Part shown: positions 1 through 8,283 of the stretch, piece by piece
Position numbering within the stretch: position 1 is the stretch's first letter
Layout of the letters: each line of letters begins with the position of its first letter
Assembly (NCBI RefSeq): GCF_003015185.1
Contig: NZ_CP027860.1
Location: 5,053,001 to 5,117,000, forward strand
Source of the DNA: Ahniella affigens
GTDB taxonomy: Bacteria; Pseudomonadota; Gammaproteobacteria; Xanthomonadales; Ahniellaceae
Direction of reading: 5' to 3'
Length of the DNA stretch: 64,000 nt
Made by a program: the position numbers and the translations under genes
The notes under the pieces: model-generated
Seen by the model: the letters and a program-made list of their open reading frames with translations, nothing else
Told to the model about the DNA's origin: nothing
Databases searched by the model: none

Positions 1-68
1 GAGTGGTGGCTCGCGCATCCAGTCAACGCGGCAAAGGCCAACAGGCCCGCGAAAAATTTCAGGGTCAT
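1..68 (-). CDS. Lipoprotein, N-terminal fragment (cut by window edge)
   Basis: The minus strand opens with an ATG at 68 and reads MTLKFFAGLLAFAALTGCAS before the window ends. This is a typical lipoprotein signal: one positive residue, a hydrophobic stretch, then a lipobox LTGC. A GGAG-like ribosome site lies about 7 bases upstream. The mature protein would be lipid-anchored in the envelope. Its function cannot be read because only 22 codons are present. It diverges from the exported gene at 338. Confidence 0.7.
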   Translation of the reverse strand, partial: MTLKFFAGLLAFAALTGCASHH

Positions 69-337
69 GTGTCGCTCCAAGTGTTTGGGGGTCGGTCGGA
101 ACGAACAGTTGAGTGCCGACGGACAACTCTTGCCGTCGCGTGGTGCCTTCCTGGCGTCGCCCAAGTGCCCGCGTGAAGAAGCGGTGAATCTGGAGCCTAA
201 GCGCATCTCATTCCGCTTGCAAGCCTGCTAGACGCGATAGGTCGGCTGTTTTTTGACTTGCGTCGGGTTCTGCGCACACGAAACCGGGAAAACTCCGTTT
301 CAGAATGTGTCGCTTTCATGAGTTCCGGGAGTCCGTC

Positions 338-2230
338 ATGTACCTGCCGCGTTTTACGTTGGGTTTGTTCACCCTTTTCGTTGCAACCAGCGCCCTCGCG
401 GCCGACCAGAATCTGCGGGTTGGCACCGGCGCGGGTTGTACGCATGCCGACGTGGCCTCGGCGCTGAACACCGCTCGCACCCAAACCGGTACGCATACGA
501 TCCGGATCAACAAGGGCAGCTATGCGATGCCGAATGGCGCCAGCTATACGCCGACCGTGAGCCAGACGGCGGTGTTTCTGGAAGGTGGCTACGACAGTTG
601 CACCGCCGCGGCGCCAACCGGCAGCACCGGGAACGATGCGGACCTCGCCGTGCTGGATGGTACGGGTGGGACTGCGACATCCGTGCTGTCGCTTGGCATC
701 AATGGTCTGGTGCAGACGTTTCAGATCCGACGTGTCGTGATTCGCGGCGGCGAATTCAGTGGCCTGATCGTCAGCGGGCAGGCGTCGGTGCTGCTCGGCG
801 TCGGCACCAAGATCAAGTTCAATGCAACACCCGGGGTTGGCGGCGGCGTGGTGCTGAACGGTGCGCTGACGTCCAACACCGCGAGCGCGGCGCGCATCGA
901 CTTTTATATCGATGAAGGCGCCGAGATCACCAACAACACGGCGACCGACAAGGGTGGCGGCGTGTTCTGCGGCAATCTCTCGGGTGTGGATGGCCATGCC
1001 AGCATCGTGTTCCGCGACGGTATCATCGGCTACAACCAAGCCGATGAAGGCGCAGCGTTCTATTGCCGGGGAACGGTGGAAGTTGGCGGCGGTTTTCAGC
1101 CAAGGCCACGTACAGATCGCGCCGCCCTCATCATCGGCAATCAGTCCACGGCGAACGGTTCCGGTGTGCGGTGCGCAGCCGGCTTCGCCACGTTGGATAT
1201 GGTCTTGCCTGTGCAAAGCGACGGCTTCCGGCATGTTGGTGCTGATCCCAATAGCACCGGCCTGCTGGCCGTGGTGGCAAACAGCGGTACGAGCAGCCCG
1301 GGTTTGTGCTTGACCGGCAGCAGGACCTGGGGTGCCGTTGGCAATCCCGCGCCAACTGGACAAAGCCGCTTCCGTCTGCGCAACTTCTACATGTCCGACC
1401 AGTTTGGCGATGGTTTCACGGGTTTGAGCACGCGAGATCGCATCGAGCTGATCGTCGAACCTTCGGGTACCAACGTGTCGTGCTCGTTCTTCAGCCCGAC
1501 CCCCTGTGTGCGGCTGACCGCGAATTCGTTCGATGTGGCGGATGGTTCGCTCTTAACCGCCAGTGGCGCGAGCATTCTGCAATTGCGCCGCGCGTTGGTC
1601 GACAGCAATGCCGCGCGCTCCGACCTGGCCTTGGCCGACGATGGCGCGCAGATCATTCTCTACAGCAGCATTCTCGACAACAACACCGTCGCCAACCGCA
1701 CAACGCTGCCGAGCACGGCGTCGCTCTTTGCGGCCCGCTTTGGCGGCAGTGTGGACGTGAACTACAGCACGATCATCATGCGCTCGGCGCTCACGCAGTT
1801 CTTCCGGCTCGGTTGGGGTCCGTTGACCGACGCCACGGGCACGATCTATACCCAGGGCAGTGCGTTTGCATCGACCGTGGGGGCGCCGCTCGCTGTGGGC
1901 TACGAGAGTGGCGCACCGTCCAGCAGTTTCCGCCGGTACTGGTGCGGCTACTTTGCGAATACCAGCAGCAATTTCACGGGACACACCGTCATCAACGATC
2001 CCAACACCAGCAACTATGCGCTGGCGAGCAGCTTTGCGGTGGATGCAAACTACGCGCCGACCAACGAGCAACTCCGTGATGCGTGCTCACCACCGACCGG
2101 CACGCTGAATCTGGATTATTACGGTCACTCCTACAACACGATCCTGGAGCCCGGCAGCCCCGTACACGCCGATATTGGCGCGGTCGAAGCGCAACTCGCC
2201 GACCCGGTGTTCAGCAACGGCTTTGAATGA
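338..2230 (+). CDS. Secreted beta-helix-like protein, choice-of-anchor Q type, with GFE-type tail
   Basis: The 630-residue exported protein starts at ATG 338, behind a GGGAG site; an in-frame ATG at 305 lies upstream of any plausible signal peptide. Residues 1-24 form a signal peptide ending in SALAADQ. The body is rich in Asn, Gly, Ser and Thr and has repeating short strands (for example ITNNTATDKGGGVF), as in right-handed beta-helix proteins. A DIGAVEAQ segment near the end matches the choice-of-anchor Q signature. The last residues are DPVFSNGFE, a tail shared with four other exported proteins here. No catalytic residues were recognised; a surface or secreted structural role is inferred. 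Confidence 0.75.
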   Translation: MYLPRFTLGLFTLFVATSALAADQNLRVGTGAGCTHADVASALNTARTQTGTHTIRINKGSYAMPNGASYTPTVSQTAVFLEGGYDSCTAAAPTGSTGNDADLAVLDGTGGTATSVLSLGINGLVQTFQIRRVVIRGGEFSGLIVSGQASVLLGVGTKIKFNATPGVGGGVVLNGALTSNTASAARIDFYIDEGAEITNNTATDKGGGVFCGNLSGVDGHASIVFRDGIIGYNQADEGAAFYCRGTVEVGGGFQPRPRTDRAALIIGNQSTANGSGVRCAAGFATLDMVLPVQSDGFRHVGADPNSTGLLAVVANSGTSSPGLCLTGSRTWGAVGNPAPTGQSRFRLRNFYMSDQFGDGFTGLSTRDRIELIVEPSGTNVSCSFFSPTPCVRLTANSFDVADGSLLTASGASILQLRRALVDSNAARSDLALADDGAQIILYSSILDNNTVANRTTLPSTASLFAARFGGSVDVNYSTIIMRSALTQFFRLGWGPLTDATGTIYTQGSAFASTVGAPLAVGYESGAPSSSFRRYWCGYFANTSSNFTGHTVINDPNTSNYALASSFAVDANYAPTNEQLRDACSPPTGTLNLDYYGHSYNTILEPGSPVHADIGAVEAQLADPVFSNGFE

Positions 2231-2558
2231 TCTTCAGTAGGCGATCGAGCGCCTCTGAATACGTTCAGAGGCAACGCGGACTATCTGCTGTCTACCCACT
2301 GTCAGGTATACAAGTGCGTGATGGTGGCGCGCTGAGTCCGGTTCCCGGCTTTGGCCGGGGCACGCTACACACATTACGCAACGCCGATCTGAAAGCCTAG
2401 GATGGGCTTGGTCACTCCCCCAGCAAGTCTAGAAAGTCGCTCAGGATTAGGCACGCTCGGAACCAAGACTTGAATTTGCGGTCTTCACACGATCGCTGTT
2501 CGTCGCACTTGGCCCCGGACGCGACGATGTCTTAGCCAATTCGATAGGGAACCGAACC
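2231..2558. other. Intergenic region, 328 bp
   Basis: No gene was recognised here. It holds the palindrome at 2251-2272. A GC-rich hairpin-like stretch (CCCGGCTTTGGCCGGGG) lies around 2342-2360. The rest carries no visible reading frame with a ribosome site. Confidence 0.5.
2251..2272. terminator. Palindromic hairpin, candidate terminator and repeat module
   Basis: GCCTCTGAA and TTCAGAGGC form a perfect 9-bp stem around TACG, 20 bases after the stop of the exported gene. The same hairpin ends the larger repeats at 24479-24500 and 49554-49575. There is no U-run, so termination is an inference from position. Confidence 0.5.
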
Positions 2559-3239
2559 GTGGCATTTGCGAGGATCAATGTTGTTGTGCTCCTGCTGGCT
2601 GGACTTCTAGTCAATGGGATTACTCGCGCTTCCAATAACAGTGCACAACTTTCAATTGAGGAAGCGCTTGCTCTACCGTGCCAGCTGCATCGATTGACGC
2701 TTGCGCCAACCTTGGTCTTGTCGACACAGTCGCAGGTTTGCGTGCCAACTGCTCATGATGGCGACGCTGAGTCCATTGAGCGCGAGACTTTTGGTCCTCA
2801 TGCGCTCGTGCCGATGCACTACTTTGTCAACGACGTGGGGCGTGATGCCATGGCTCAGACGCGTAGTGCGTTTCCAGAAGGTTCGGTGATCATCAAGCAG
2901 AAGCTGCTGCCGGACGGTGAGACATTGGGCATTGGCGGCATGATCAAGCGCGAGAGTGGATTTGATCCCACTCACGGCGACTGGTCCTACTTCTACCTGT
3001 CGCACGGAAACCACCTGCGGCAAGGAAGGCTCAAAACTTGTCGGACTTGCCACGCCAAGACGCAACACACTGATCACGTGTTCATTCGCGGCCGGGACTG
3101 GAAGACAGCGCTGGATGGCCGGTTGATCCACCGGTCGGATTCGATTGACACGGGCCCGCCGACGCCGATCGTCACCGAGCGCCCGGACGCCTGCGGCGCG
3201 CCCACGCAAAGGCGCCAACCGCGTCGCCCGCACGATTGA
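2559..3239 (+). CDS. Cytochrome P460-like haem protein
   Basis: This 226-residue protein starts at GTG 2559 behind an AGGGA site and has a signal peptide (residues 1-24), so it is periplasmic. The centre matches the cytochrome P460 / c'-beta fold: FPEGSVIIKQK, then GFDPTHGDWSYFY, then the haem-binding CRTCH at residues 161-165 followed by TDHVF. Family members bind c-type haem and in some bacteria act on hydroxylamine or nitric oxide; which applies here is unknown. About 50 extra residues, rich in Pro and Arg, follow the fold. It appears to be a single-gene unit. Confidence 0.75.
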   Translation: MAFARINVVVLLLAGLLVNGITRASNNSAQLSIEEALALPCQLHRLTLAPTLVLSTQSQVCVPTAHDGDAESIERETFGPHALVPMHYFVNDVGRDAMAQTRSAFPEGSVIIKQKLLPDGETLGIGGMIKRESGFDPTHGDWSYFYLSHGNHLRQGRLKTCRTCHAKTQHTDHVFIRGRDWKTALDGRLIHRSDSIDTGPPTPIVTERPDACGAPTQRRQPRRPHD

Positions 3240-3313
3240 CCGCAGGTTTCAAATCTATGGCCGAACTTAGGGATGAGTCCCTCAGTGTTGGACAAGCAGG
3301 AGTCGGTGGTTTA

Positions 3314-3345
3314 TAGTTTACCTGTCGGTTAATTAACTATCAGGT
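3314..3345. promoter_or_regulatory. AT-rich promoter/operator candidate upstream of the ArsR gene
   Basis: An unusually AT-rich patch in GC-rich DNA contains a GTTAATTAAC palindrome (3328-3337) within wider partial dyads (TAGTT/AACTA and ACCTG/CAGGT). ArsR-family repressors commonly bind such dyads over their own promoters, so autoregulation is inferred. The right arm runs into the GTG start. Confidence 0.35.
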
Positions 3346-3703
3346 GAATCTTGTGCAAGACGATCTCAGCCGCACGTTTTCCGCCCTCGCCGACCCAACA
3401 CGCCGCGCCATCCTGGCCCGCCTGGCCGAAGGGGAGGCGAATGTCTCGGAACTGGCGGCGCCATTTCTGGCGTCAATGAGCCTGCCGGCTGTGACCAAGC
3501 ATCTGAAAGTGCTGGAGCATGCTGGCCTGATCAGCAAAGGGCGGCAGGCGCAATGGCGCCCCTGCCGGCTCAATGGCGAACCGTTGCGGGACGCCGTCGA
3601 CTGGATGGCGCAATACCGCGAGGCCTGGGAGGCGCAGCTCGATCGTCTCGGTGCCTATCTGAAAACCAAAACCCAAGGAGACCGTCGTGGCAACAACGAC
3701 TAA
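3344..3703 (+). CDS. ArsR-family HTH transcriptional regulator
   Basis: The 119-residue protein is a winged-helix regulator of the ArsR type: LADPTRRAILARLAEG near residue 16, then a recognition helix LPAVTKHLKVLEHAGLISK (residues 47-65). No paired metal-binding cysteines are visible, so it is probably not a metal sensor. The start is GTG 3344; GTG 3353 is an alternative. The end overlaps the SRPBCC gene by 17 bases. ArsR/SRPBCC gene pairs are common in proteobacteria, with the regulator controlling its partner. Confidence 0.88.
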   Translation: MNLVQDDLSRTFSALADPTRRAILARLAEGEANVSELAAPFLASMSLPAVTKHLKVLEHAGLISKGRQAQWRPCRLNGEPLRDAVDWMAQYREAWEAQLDRLGAYLKTKTQGDRRGNND

Positions 3704-4631
3704 GAGCAGTGTGCTGTCCCTGAGCCGTACTTATGACGCCCCGTTGCAAGCAGTCTGGGAGGCGTGGACGATTCCTGAGGAAGTGGCGCAATGGTGGGGC
3801 CCACGTGGGTTCACGCTGACGACGCACGACCGCGATTTCCGGACCGGCGGCCATTGGCACTACACCATGCACGGCCCGGATGGCACTGACTACGAGAACA
3901 CCACGCAGTATTTGGAAGTCGTGCCGATGCAGCGCATGGTTTACGACCATGGCGGGCATCGCGATCGGCCGCCACTGTTTCGCGTCCACGCGCTGTTCAC
4001 CGAGCGCGATGGCAAGACGCAACTGGACATGAGCATGACGTTTGCGACGCCCGAGATCGCACAGGAAATGCGTGGCTTCATCAAGAAAGCCGGTGGCGAG
4101 GGCACCTGGGATCGGCTGGCTGAGCACCTGGGCAAGCGCGTGGCGGGCAAGGAGTACTTCATCATCACCCGCAGCTTTGCCGCGAGCATTGAGCAGGTTT
4201 ATCAAATGTGGGCCGACCCCGAGCAACTGGCGCAGTGGCTACCACCGACTGGCGCGACGATGCGCTTTTTGCGTCCAGCGGGCGATATCGGCACGACCGG
4301 GTTCTACGAGATGACACTGCCTGGACAGCCGCCGATGTACGGGCGGATCACGTGGCTCGTGCGCGAGCCACCCAACCGCCTCGCCTACACCCAACAATTC
4401 TGCGATGCCAACGAACGCGTGATTCGACCACCGTTCTTCGAACACTGGCCCACAACCATGTTGGCCGAGATTGATCTGGTCGCCGAAGGTCCGGATCAGA
4501 CGCGCGTAAGGGTACGCTGGGACGCGCAGGATGCAAACGCCGAAGACTTGGCCGAGTTCATCAAGCAACGTGCCGGCATGACCCTTGGTTGGACGGGCAG
4601 CTTTGACAAGTTGGAAGCGCTGCTGACTTGA
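3687..4631 (+). CDS. Tandem SRPBCC (AHSA1-like) domain protein
   Basis: This 314-residue cytosolic protein starts at GTG 3687 with an AAGGAG site six bases upstream, inside the end of the ArsR gene. It carries two AHSA1-type SRPBCC domains in tandem, residues about 8-145 and 155-312. Each opens with the same pattern (LSRTYDAPLQAVWEAWT..., ITRSFAASIEQVYQMWA...) and then a QWW or QWL segment. The usual family unit is one domain of about 150 residues, so this is a duplication or fusion. SRPBCC folds bind hydrophobic ligands; the ligand is unknown. Confidence 0.88.
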   Translation: MATTTKSSVLSLSRTYDAPLQAVWEAWTIPEEVAQWWGPRGFTLTTHDRDFRTGGHWHYTMHGPDGTDYENTTQYLEVVPMQRMVYDHGGHRDRPPLFRVHALFTERDGKTQLDMSMTFATPEIAQEMRGFIKKAGGEGTWDRLAEHLGKRVAGKEYFIITRSFAASIEQVYQMWADPEQLAQWLPPTGATMRFLRPAGDIGTTGFYEMTLPGQPPMYGRITWLVREPPNRLAYTQQFCDANERVIRPPFFEHWPTTMLAEIDLVAEGPDQTRVRVRWDAQDANAEDLAEFIKQRAGMTLGWTGSFDKLEALLT

Positions 4632-4649
4632 GTCAATGTCGATTGATCA

Positions 4650-4671
4650 AGCGCCAGGAATTTCTGGCGCT
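4650..4671. terminator. Hairpin between convergent genes
   Basis: AGCGCCAG and CTGGCGCT form a perfect 8-bp stem around GAATTT, 19 bases after the SRPBCC stop and 45 bases before the end of the convergent MAPEG gene. A bidirectional terminator is likely from position; the U-run is weak. Confidence 0.5.
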
Positions 4672-4715
4672 CTGATCTCGACCCGAATCCTGCGCACGGC
4701 CGTCGCTGATACCTA

Positions 4716-5123
4716 TCAGCCGGCCAAACCCACCCGCGCGAACACCCATAGCAAATAGCCGCCGGCGACTGCAATGACACCAGTCGTCAGCACCATGCCG
4801 ATCTGGCGGAAGATCAGCTTTTCCTGCACCTGGCTGACGCCATAGCCATGCAGGATCCGGCCGATCACCAACGCCCCACCCAGGCCATGCAACAAGCCCG
4901 GACCGGCGCCCACACTGGTCAGCAACAGGAGCAGGATCAGCGTGATCGGCACGTACTCCGAAAAATTCGCATGCGCGCGTATCGCCCGCTGCAGGCTTTT
5001 GTCACCGCCATCCCCAATGCCAACCCGCAACCGACCGCGAAACATGATGGTGCGAAACGTCAGCACGAGATACACGAACGCCAGAAGACCAGCGTAGGGA
5101 GTCAGAATCGCCATGGCAGCCAA
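4716..5123 (-). CDS. MAPEG-family membrane protein
   Basis: The 135-residue protein has four predicted membrane helices (about residues 5-23, 58-75, 77-92 and 107-130) and the MAPEG signature RAIRAHANFSEYVP near residue 47. This resembles the YecN/inner-membrane branch of the family, whose eukaryotic members handle glutathione and eicosanoids. The bacterial role is generally unknown. The start could be ATG 5123 or the ATG three codons on. It is convergent with the SRPBCC gene. Confidence 0.82.
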   Translation of the reverse strand: MAAMAILTPYAGLLAFVYLVLTFRTIMFRGRLRVGIGDGGDKSLQRAIRAHANFSEYVPITLILLLLLTSVGAGPGLLHGLGGALVIGRILHGYGVSQVQEKLIFRQIGMVLTTGVIAVAGGYLLWVFARVGLAG

Positions 5124-5219
5124 GCACTCTTGTTGGGTGGAGAATCGCGGAATGACCGCGAATCTCCCATGTGCTGGCGATCATCGTCAATGGACGATTC
5201 CGCCAATGATCGGTCAGGA

Positions 5220-6020
5220 TCAGCCCGCGGGCGTAAGGGCTGGATCCAACGTATCCAGCAAGCGGAAATCCGTTCTGGGCGCGCTGCCATCGGGCTCCAG
5301 TTGCGTGATCTTGGCGGCATCGACCTCGGCGGTCCAAGGTTCACGTGCCATCGGCACAAAGTGGGCGCGGTGCCAAGGCGATCGCGATTCCAGCGAGAAC
5401 GTGATGGGAACACGCACGAATCGTTTACCGCGGGCAGCAGCCTCTGACAACTGCCACTGTTCGACAGCTGTTGCCGCGGCTTCAGTAAACGCTTCCATCG
5501 CGCGCGTCGCGGCCTTGGAGTCACCACGGAGTTTGTCAGCAAAGATCCAGCCATCCTGGCCCGAGGTTCGGACGACGTTGCCAGTCGCATCGATCTCGAC
5601 GATCAACACGACTTCGGCGCCATAGCGCCCGCGGAGCATGGCTGTGGGATACCGTGGCGGCGTGAGCGTGGGCTTCGATTGCCGTTGCACAGGCGGGTCC
5701 ACGAACTGCGCGTTCGTGATTCTGAGTTCGCCTGTGCGGGCGTCGCCAAAATCGGCTTGCAGGTCCAGACTAAAATGCGCTTTCGCGTTCACGGCCTTGC
5801 CATCCACCTCGATCGGTGCGAAATGCCAAGCACCAACACGCGACTTGAGCACGGCATTCAGCTCATCGCCAAAATCTTGATTGAACACCACTGAGGTCAC
5901 CTGACCTTGTGGGTTGATTACCAAGTGCCCCGTAGCATCGGCACGAAAAATCTCGCTATCCGCAGCTTGTGCAAGGCATGCAGAAAAAAGTAGCGCCAAA
6001 GAGAAGATGGTTCGCTTCAT
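5220..6020 (-). CDS. Periplasmic TonB C-terminal-like protein
   Basis: The 266-residue protein has a clean signal peptide (MKRTIFSLALLFSACLAQAADS). Residues about 130-215 match a TonB C-terminal fold: PPRYPTAMLRGRYGAEVVL, then VEIDATGNVVRTS, then AVEQWQL and VRVPITFSL. The N-terminal half (about 20-110) looks like a second, weaker unit of the same kind. No membrane anchor or proline-rich spacer is present, so it is unlikely to be a working TonB energy transducer. Free TonB-C proteins are frequent in this bacterial group but poorly understood. Confidence 0.7.
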   Translation of the reverse strand: MKRTIFSLALLFSACLAQAADSEIFRADATGHLVINPQGQVTSVVFNQDFGDELNAVLKSRVGAWHFAPIEVDGKAVNAKAHFSLDLQADFGDARTGELRITNAQFVDPPVQRQSKPTLTPPRYPTAMLRGRYGAEVVLIVEIDATGNVVRTSGQDGWIFADKLRGDSKAATRAMEAFTEAAATAVEQWQLSEAAARGKRFVRVPITFSLESRSPWHRAHFVPMAREPWTAEVDAAKITQLEPDGSAPRTDFRLLDTLDPALTPAG

Positions 6021-6193
6021 TGTTTACCTCAAATCAGAAACAGTACTGTACGACAAGTTGAATTCCCTACACATTTCTTGGCGGGGCGCATTTGCGTGAA
6101 TGAGCGCAGGTAATCAGACTTCTGGTTCCTAGTCAGGGACACATCTGTTAACCCGGCCCCGGTGCACCGACACCCAAGCAGGTGGCATTTCGC

Positions 6194-6706
6194 TCAAGCA
6201 TTGGTCTCGTGTGCGCGAGCATCCCGTTCCAGCGGTGCATCCCAATAGCCATGGCGTACGACTTGATCGAGATAAATTGGCATGAATGCCGCAATGCCGC
6301 CTGCAGCTTCATATTGAAACACATGCCGGAATTCGTGCGACAGCAAGCGCATTGATCGTTGTCCACAAGCCACCCAGACACCATAGCCCAGCGTCAAGCC
6401 AGCCGTCCCAGGCCCAAGCATGCCCAGTTTGGATGCAGCCTCCCGCAGGATCGCATCTGTGGGCGCTGGCATCCTGTCGACGTCGACCACGCGGATCAAT
6501 TCGGCATGCCGGACACCCATGCGTTGCGCAATCGCGATCTCGGCAGCATCCAGCGGCGCGCCATGCCTTGCGATGTCGACCGCCAAGGACTCCGCCCACG
6601 CAATAGCTTTGGGCAGCAGCGTCGGCAGCAACACACTAAGGTCGATGTTTGGGTCAAAGATGGCATTGATGATGGTTGCGATGTCGCGGCGAGCTGCCCG
6701 CCTCAT
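6194..6706 (-). CDS. Small putative zinc metallopeptidase (HExxH)
   Basis: The start ATG at 6706 overlaps the stop of the preceding DUF1801 gene as ATGA, so translation is probably coupled; the reading frame is open further upstream but only in shadow of that gene. The 170-residue protein has no signal peptide. It carries HEFRH at residues 124-128, a match to the HExxH zinc motif, with downstream acidic candidates at E160 and E167. A glycine-rich segment (MLGPGTAGLTLGYGVWV) precedes the motif. The layout resembles DUF4157-like minimal metallopeptidases. Substrate is unknown and activity is inference from the motif. Confidence 0.6.
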   Translation of the reverse strand: MRRAARRDIATIINAIFDPNIDLSVLLPTLLPKAIAWAESLAVDIARHGAPLDAAEIAIAQRMGVRHAELIRVVDVDRMPAPTDAILREAASKLGMLGPGTAGLTLGYGVWVACGQRSMRLLSHEFRHVFQYEAAGGIAAFMPIYLDQVVRHGYWDAPLERDARAHETNA

Positions 6707-7095
6707 TTCAGACGTTCTAACCGACCTTTCCGACGGACAATGTTCTTGTAGTCCCACTGGATCGCGGCACCGTCCTGCAGCCATTGCCGAAGGCGCTCGG
6801 TATCGACGTCGGCTACCGTCGTGAAGCGCGCCTCCGCCGCTTTGAACTTCCCTTCTGGCTGCAATCCTGGTGTCGAGAACGTCTGTCCGCTCCAAAACAG
6901 CAAACGCACGCCGCCTTTGAGCCGGCTATAGCCAACGATGGGATTGCCGTCCAGAAACCAGACCGGATGCGCGTGCCAGATTCGACTCTCGGCGTCCGGC
7001 AAGCCCTGATCGATCGCCCCGGCGAGCAAGGCGCAGATTGGCTGCATCGCCTTGTCTTGGGCAGCGTTGTAGGCGTCGATTTCAGCTGGGATCAT
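6703..7095 (-). CDS. DUF1801-domain protein
   Basis: The 130-residue cytosolic protein fits the DUF1801/YdhG fold: an N-terminal helical part, then ESRIWHAHPVWFLDGNPIVGYS and a GVRLLFWSG strand pair. Family members have no agreed biochemical role. It is the first gene of a two-gene unit, sharing an ATGA overlap with the HExxH gene. A second DUF1801-like gene lies at 44544-44969. Confidence 0.75.
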   Translation of the reverse strand: MIPAEIDAYNAAQDKAMQPICALLAGAIDQGLPDAESRIWHAHPVWFLDGNPIVGYSRLKGGVRLLFWSGQTFSTPGLQPEGKFKAAEARFTTVADVDTERLRQWLQDGAAIQWDYKNIVRRKGRLERLK

Positions 7096-7357
7096 CGCGG
7101 GATTTTCCGGTTCTGGTGCGGGCGCTTGCGATTTTGATCGCTATGCCCGATCGACGCAAACGGCCGACGCGTCGCGTGATTGGCGCGCCATGCCGGTCAT
7201 CACCTCGTGACGATACAGTGGGCCGTCTTCTCGCCAGCCTAAGGCAACGCTTGTACAGCTTCTGAAGAAGTTAGGAGTCTTGGTCGCACCAAAGGTCCGC
7301 CTATTCGCGCATCAAACTGTCAGCGACGATGCGCGATTCTTACGACGGCACAGTGTG

Positions 7358-7459
7358 GCAAGTAGCCCTCTCCCCAGCCCTCTCCCACTCGCGTGGGAGA
7401 GGGAGAAGTGCTCCCTCCCCCGCGATCGCGGGGGAGGGCTTGGGGAGGGGGTTACTTGC
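7358..7459. repeat. MITE-like palindromic CCCTCTCCC repeat
   Basis: The element starts GCAAGTAGCCCTCTCCCC and ends GGGGAGGGGGTTACTTGC, giving long imperfect terminal inverted repeats. Inside are two further perfect hairpins, CCCTCTCCCAC/GTGGGAGAGGG and CCCTCCCCCGCG/CGCGGGGGAGGG. Repeats with this CCCTCTCCC core are widespread between proteobacterial genes; no transposase is nearby. Confidence 0.75.
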
Positions 7460-7534
7460 GGTCAGAATCGTCACTACCCGCAATTTGTTGGCGGCAAAAC
7501 CAATGGGTCACGGCGAGTTTCATCAGAGGCCTGC

Positions 7535-7573
7535 GGGTCTGAGAGTTCAGGATGGACTAATTCAGCCCCCTCC
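7535..7573 (-). repeat. Partial copy of mosaic repeat (module 1)
   Basis: Read on the minus strand, this matches module 1 of the copies at 24333 and 62543: GGGGGCTGAATTAGTCCATC, then CCTGAACTCTCAGACCC. It begins about 10 bases after the DUF4410 stop, in the same orientation relative to its gene as the copy at 24333. The other modules are missing or decayed. Confidence 0.6.
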
Positions 7574-7582
7574 AAACCAATC

Positions 7583-8119
7583 TCAAGACTTAGACTTGAG
7601 CGTCTTCTTGATGAAGCCGCCGACCTTCTCAGCGAAGTCGCGCACACCCTTGTCGGCAGAGCCGCCGAAGATGCCACCGACTTTGCGGTCGACCACTTCG
7701 TCCTCACCCAACACGGCGCCACTCGCTTTCGCTTTGATCCACGCGTTCACCGCGAACTTCTGTTTGCCGGCGCCGAGACCAATGAAGTAGCGCGCTGCCT
7801 TGTTGCCCTTCTTGTAGTCGGTGACGGTACCGCCAAAGGAGATAGCGGTGGCGGCGTCCGGACAGCCAGCGTCGCCAGCCTTGACCGCGGTCATGCCCTT
7901 CAATGTGTTTGGCAACTCCTGCACGATGCCTTGCTGCAGCGTGGCCAGCACCTCCGGCGGAATGGCAGCGGCGCGCTTGTCCTCACGGGACTCGGCCTGG
8001 CTCGAATCGCCCGGTTGGAACAGCTCGACTTCGACGCAGTCGTAGTTGGCGGCGTGACTGATCTGGGCAGCGGCCAGCAGAGGCAGTGCGGCAAGGGTGG
8101 CAATGGCAAGACGGTTCAT
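7583..8119 (-). CDS. DUF4410-family exported protein
   Basis: The start at ATG 8119 is preferred because an AGGA site precedes it and a signal peptide follows directly (MNRLAIATLAALPLLAAAQI...HAANY). The 178-residue protein matches the DUF4410 pattern: DGCP-like GCPDAATAISFGGTVTDYKKGNKAARYF, then AWIKAKASGAVLGEDEV, then a glycine-rich stretch (KVGGIFGG) and a Lys-rich tail. Members are periplasmic or outer-membrane-associated and of unknown function. Confidence 0.7.
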   Translation of the reverse strand: MNRLAIATLAALPLLAAAQISHAANYDCVEVELFQPGDSSQAESREDKRAAAIPPEVLATLQQGIVQELPNTLKGMTAVKAGDAGCPDAATAISFGGTVTDYKKGNKAARYFIGLGAGKQKFAVNAWIKAKASGAVLGEDEVVDRKVGGIFGGSADKGVRDFAEKVGGFIKKTLKSKS

Positions 8120-8283
8120 GATGATCCTCATTTCGGTTCGTTTCGGTTCTATGGTTTGGACGGGCAACGCCGCAGGTTCATTGTCCTACTCGGACTCAGG
8201 ACCGCAAGCCGATCATCCGCGCCATTTTGCGCGGATCACGGCGACCATCATCAATCCAACTGGCTTTGGCCTCGTTCGTTGCC

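Larger units (their letters stand above)
7096..7582. other. Intergenic region with two palindromic repeats
   Basis: This 487-bp stretch holds no convincing gene. It contains the 102-bp element at 7358-7459 and a partial copy of the mosaic repeat at 7535-7573. The remainder, 7096-7357, shows nothing recognisable. Confidence 0.55.

Noticed and set aside
197-1363. A 388-codon open frame on the minus strand
   Set aside because: It lies wholly opposite the exported protein at 338, which has a signal peptide, a ribosome site and a family tail. The antisense frame is Arg/His-rich, as expected from high-GC shadow frames.
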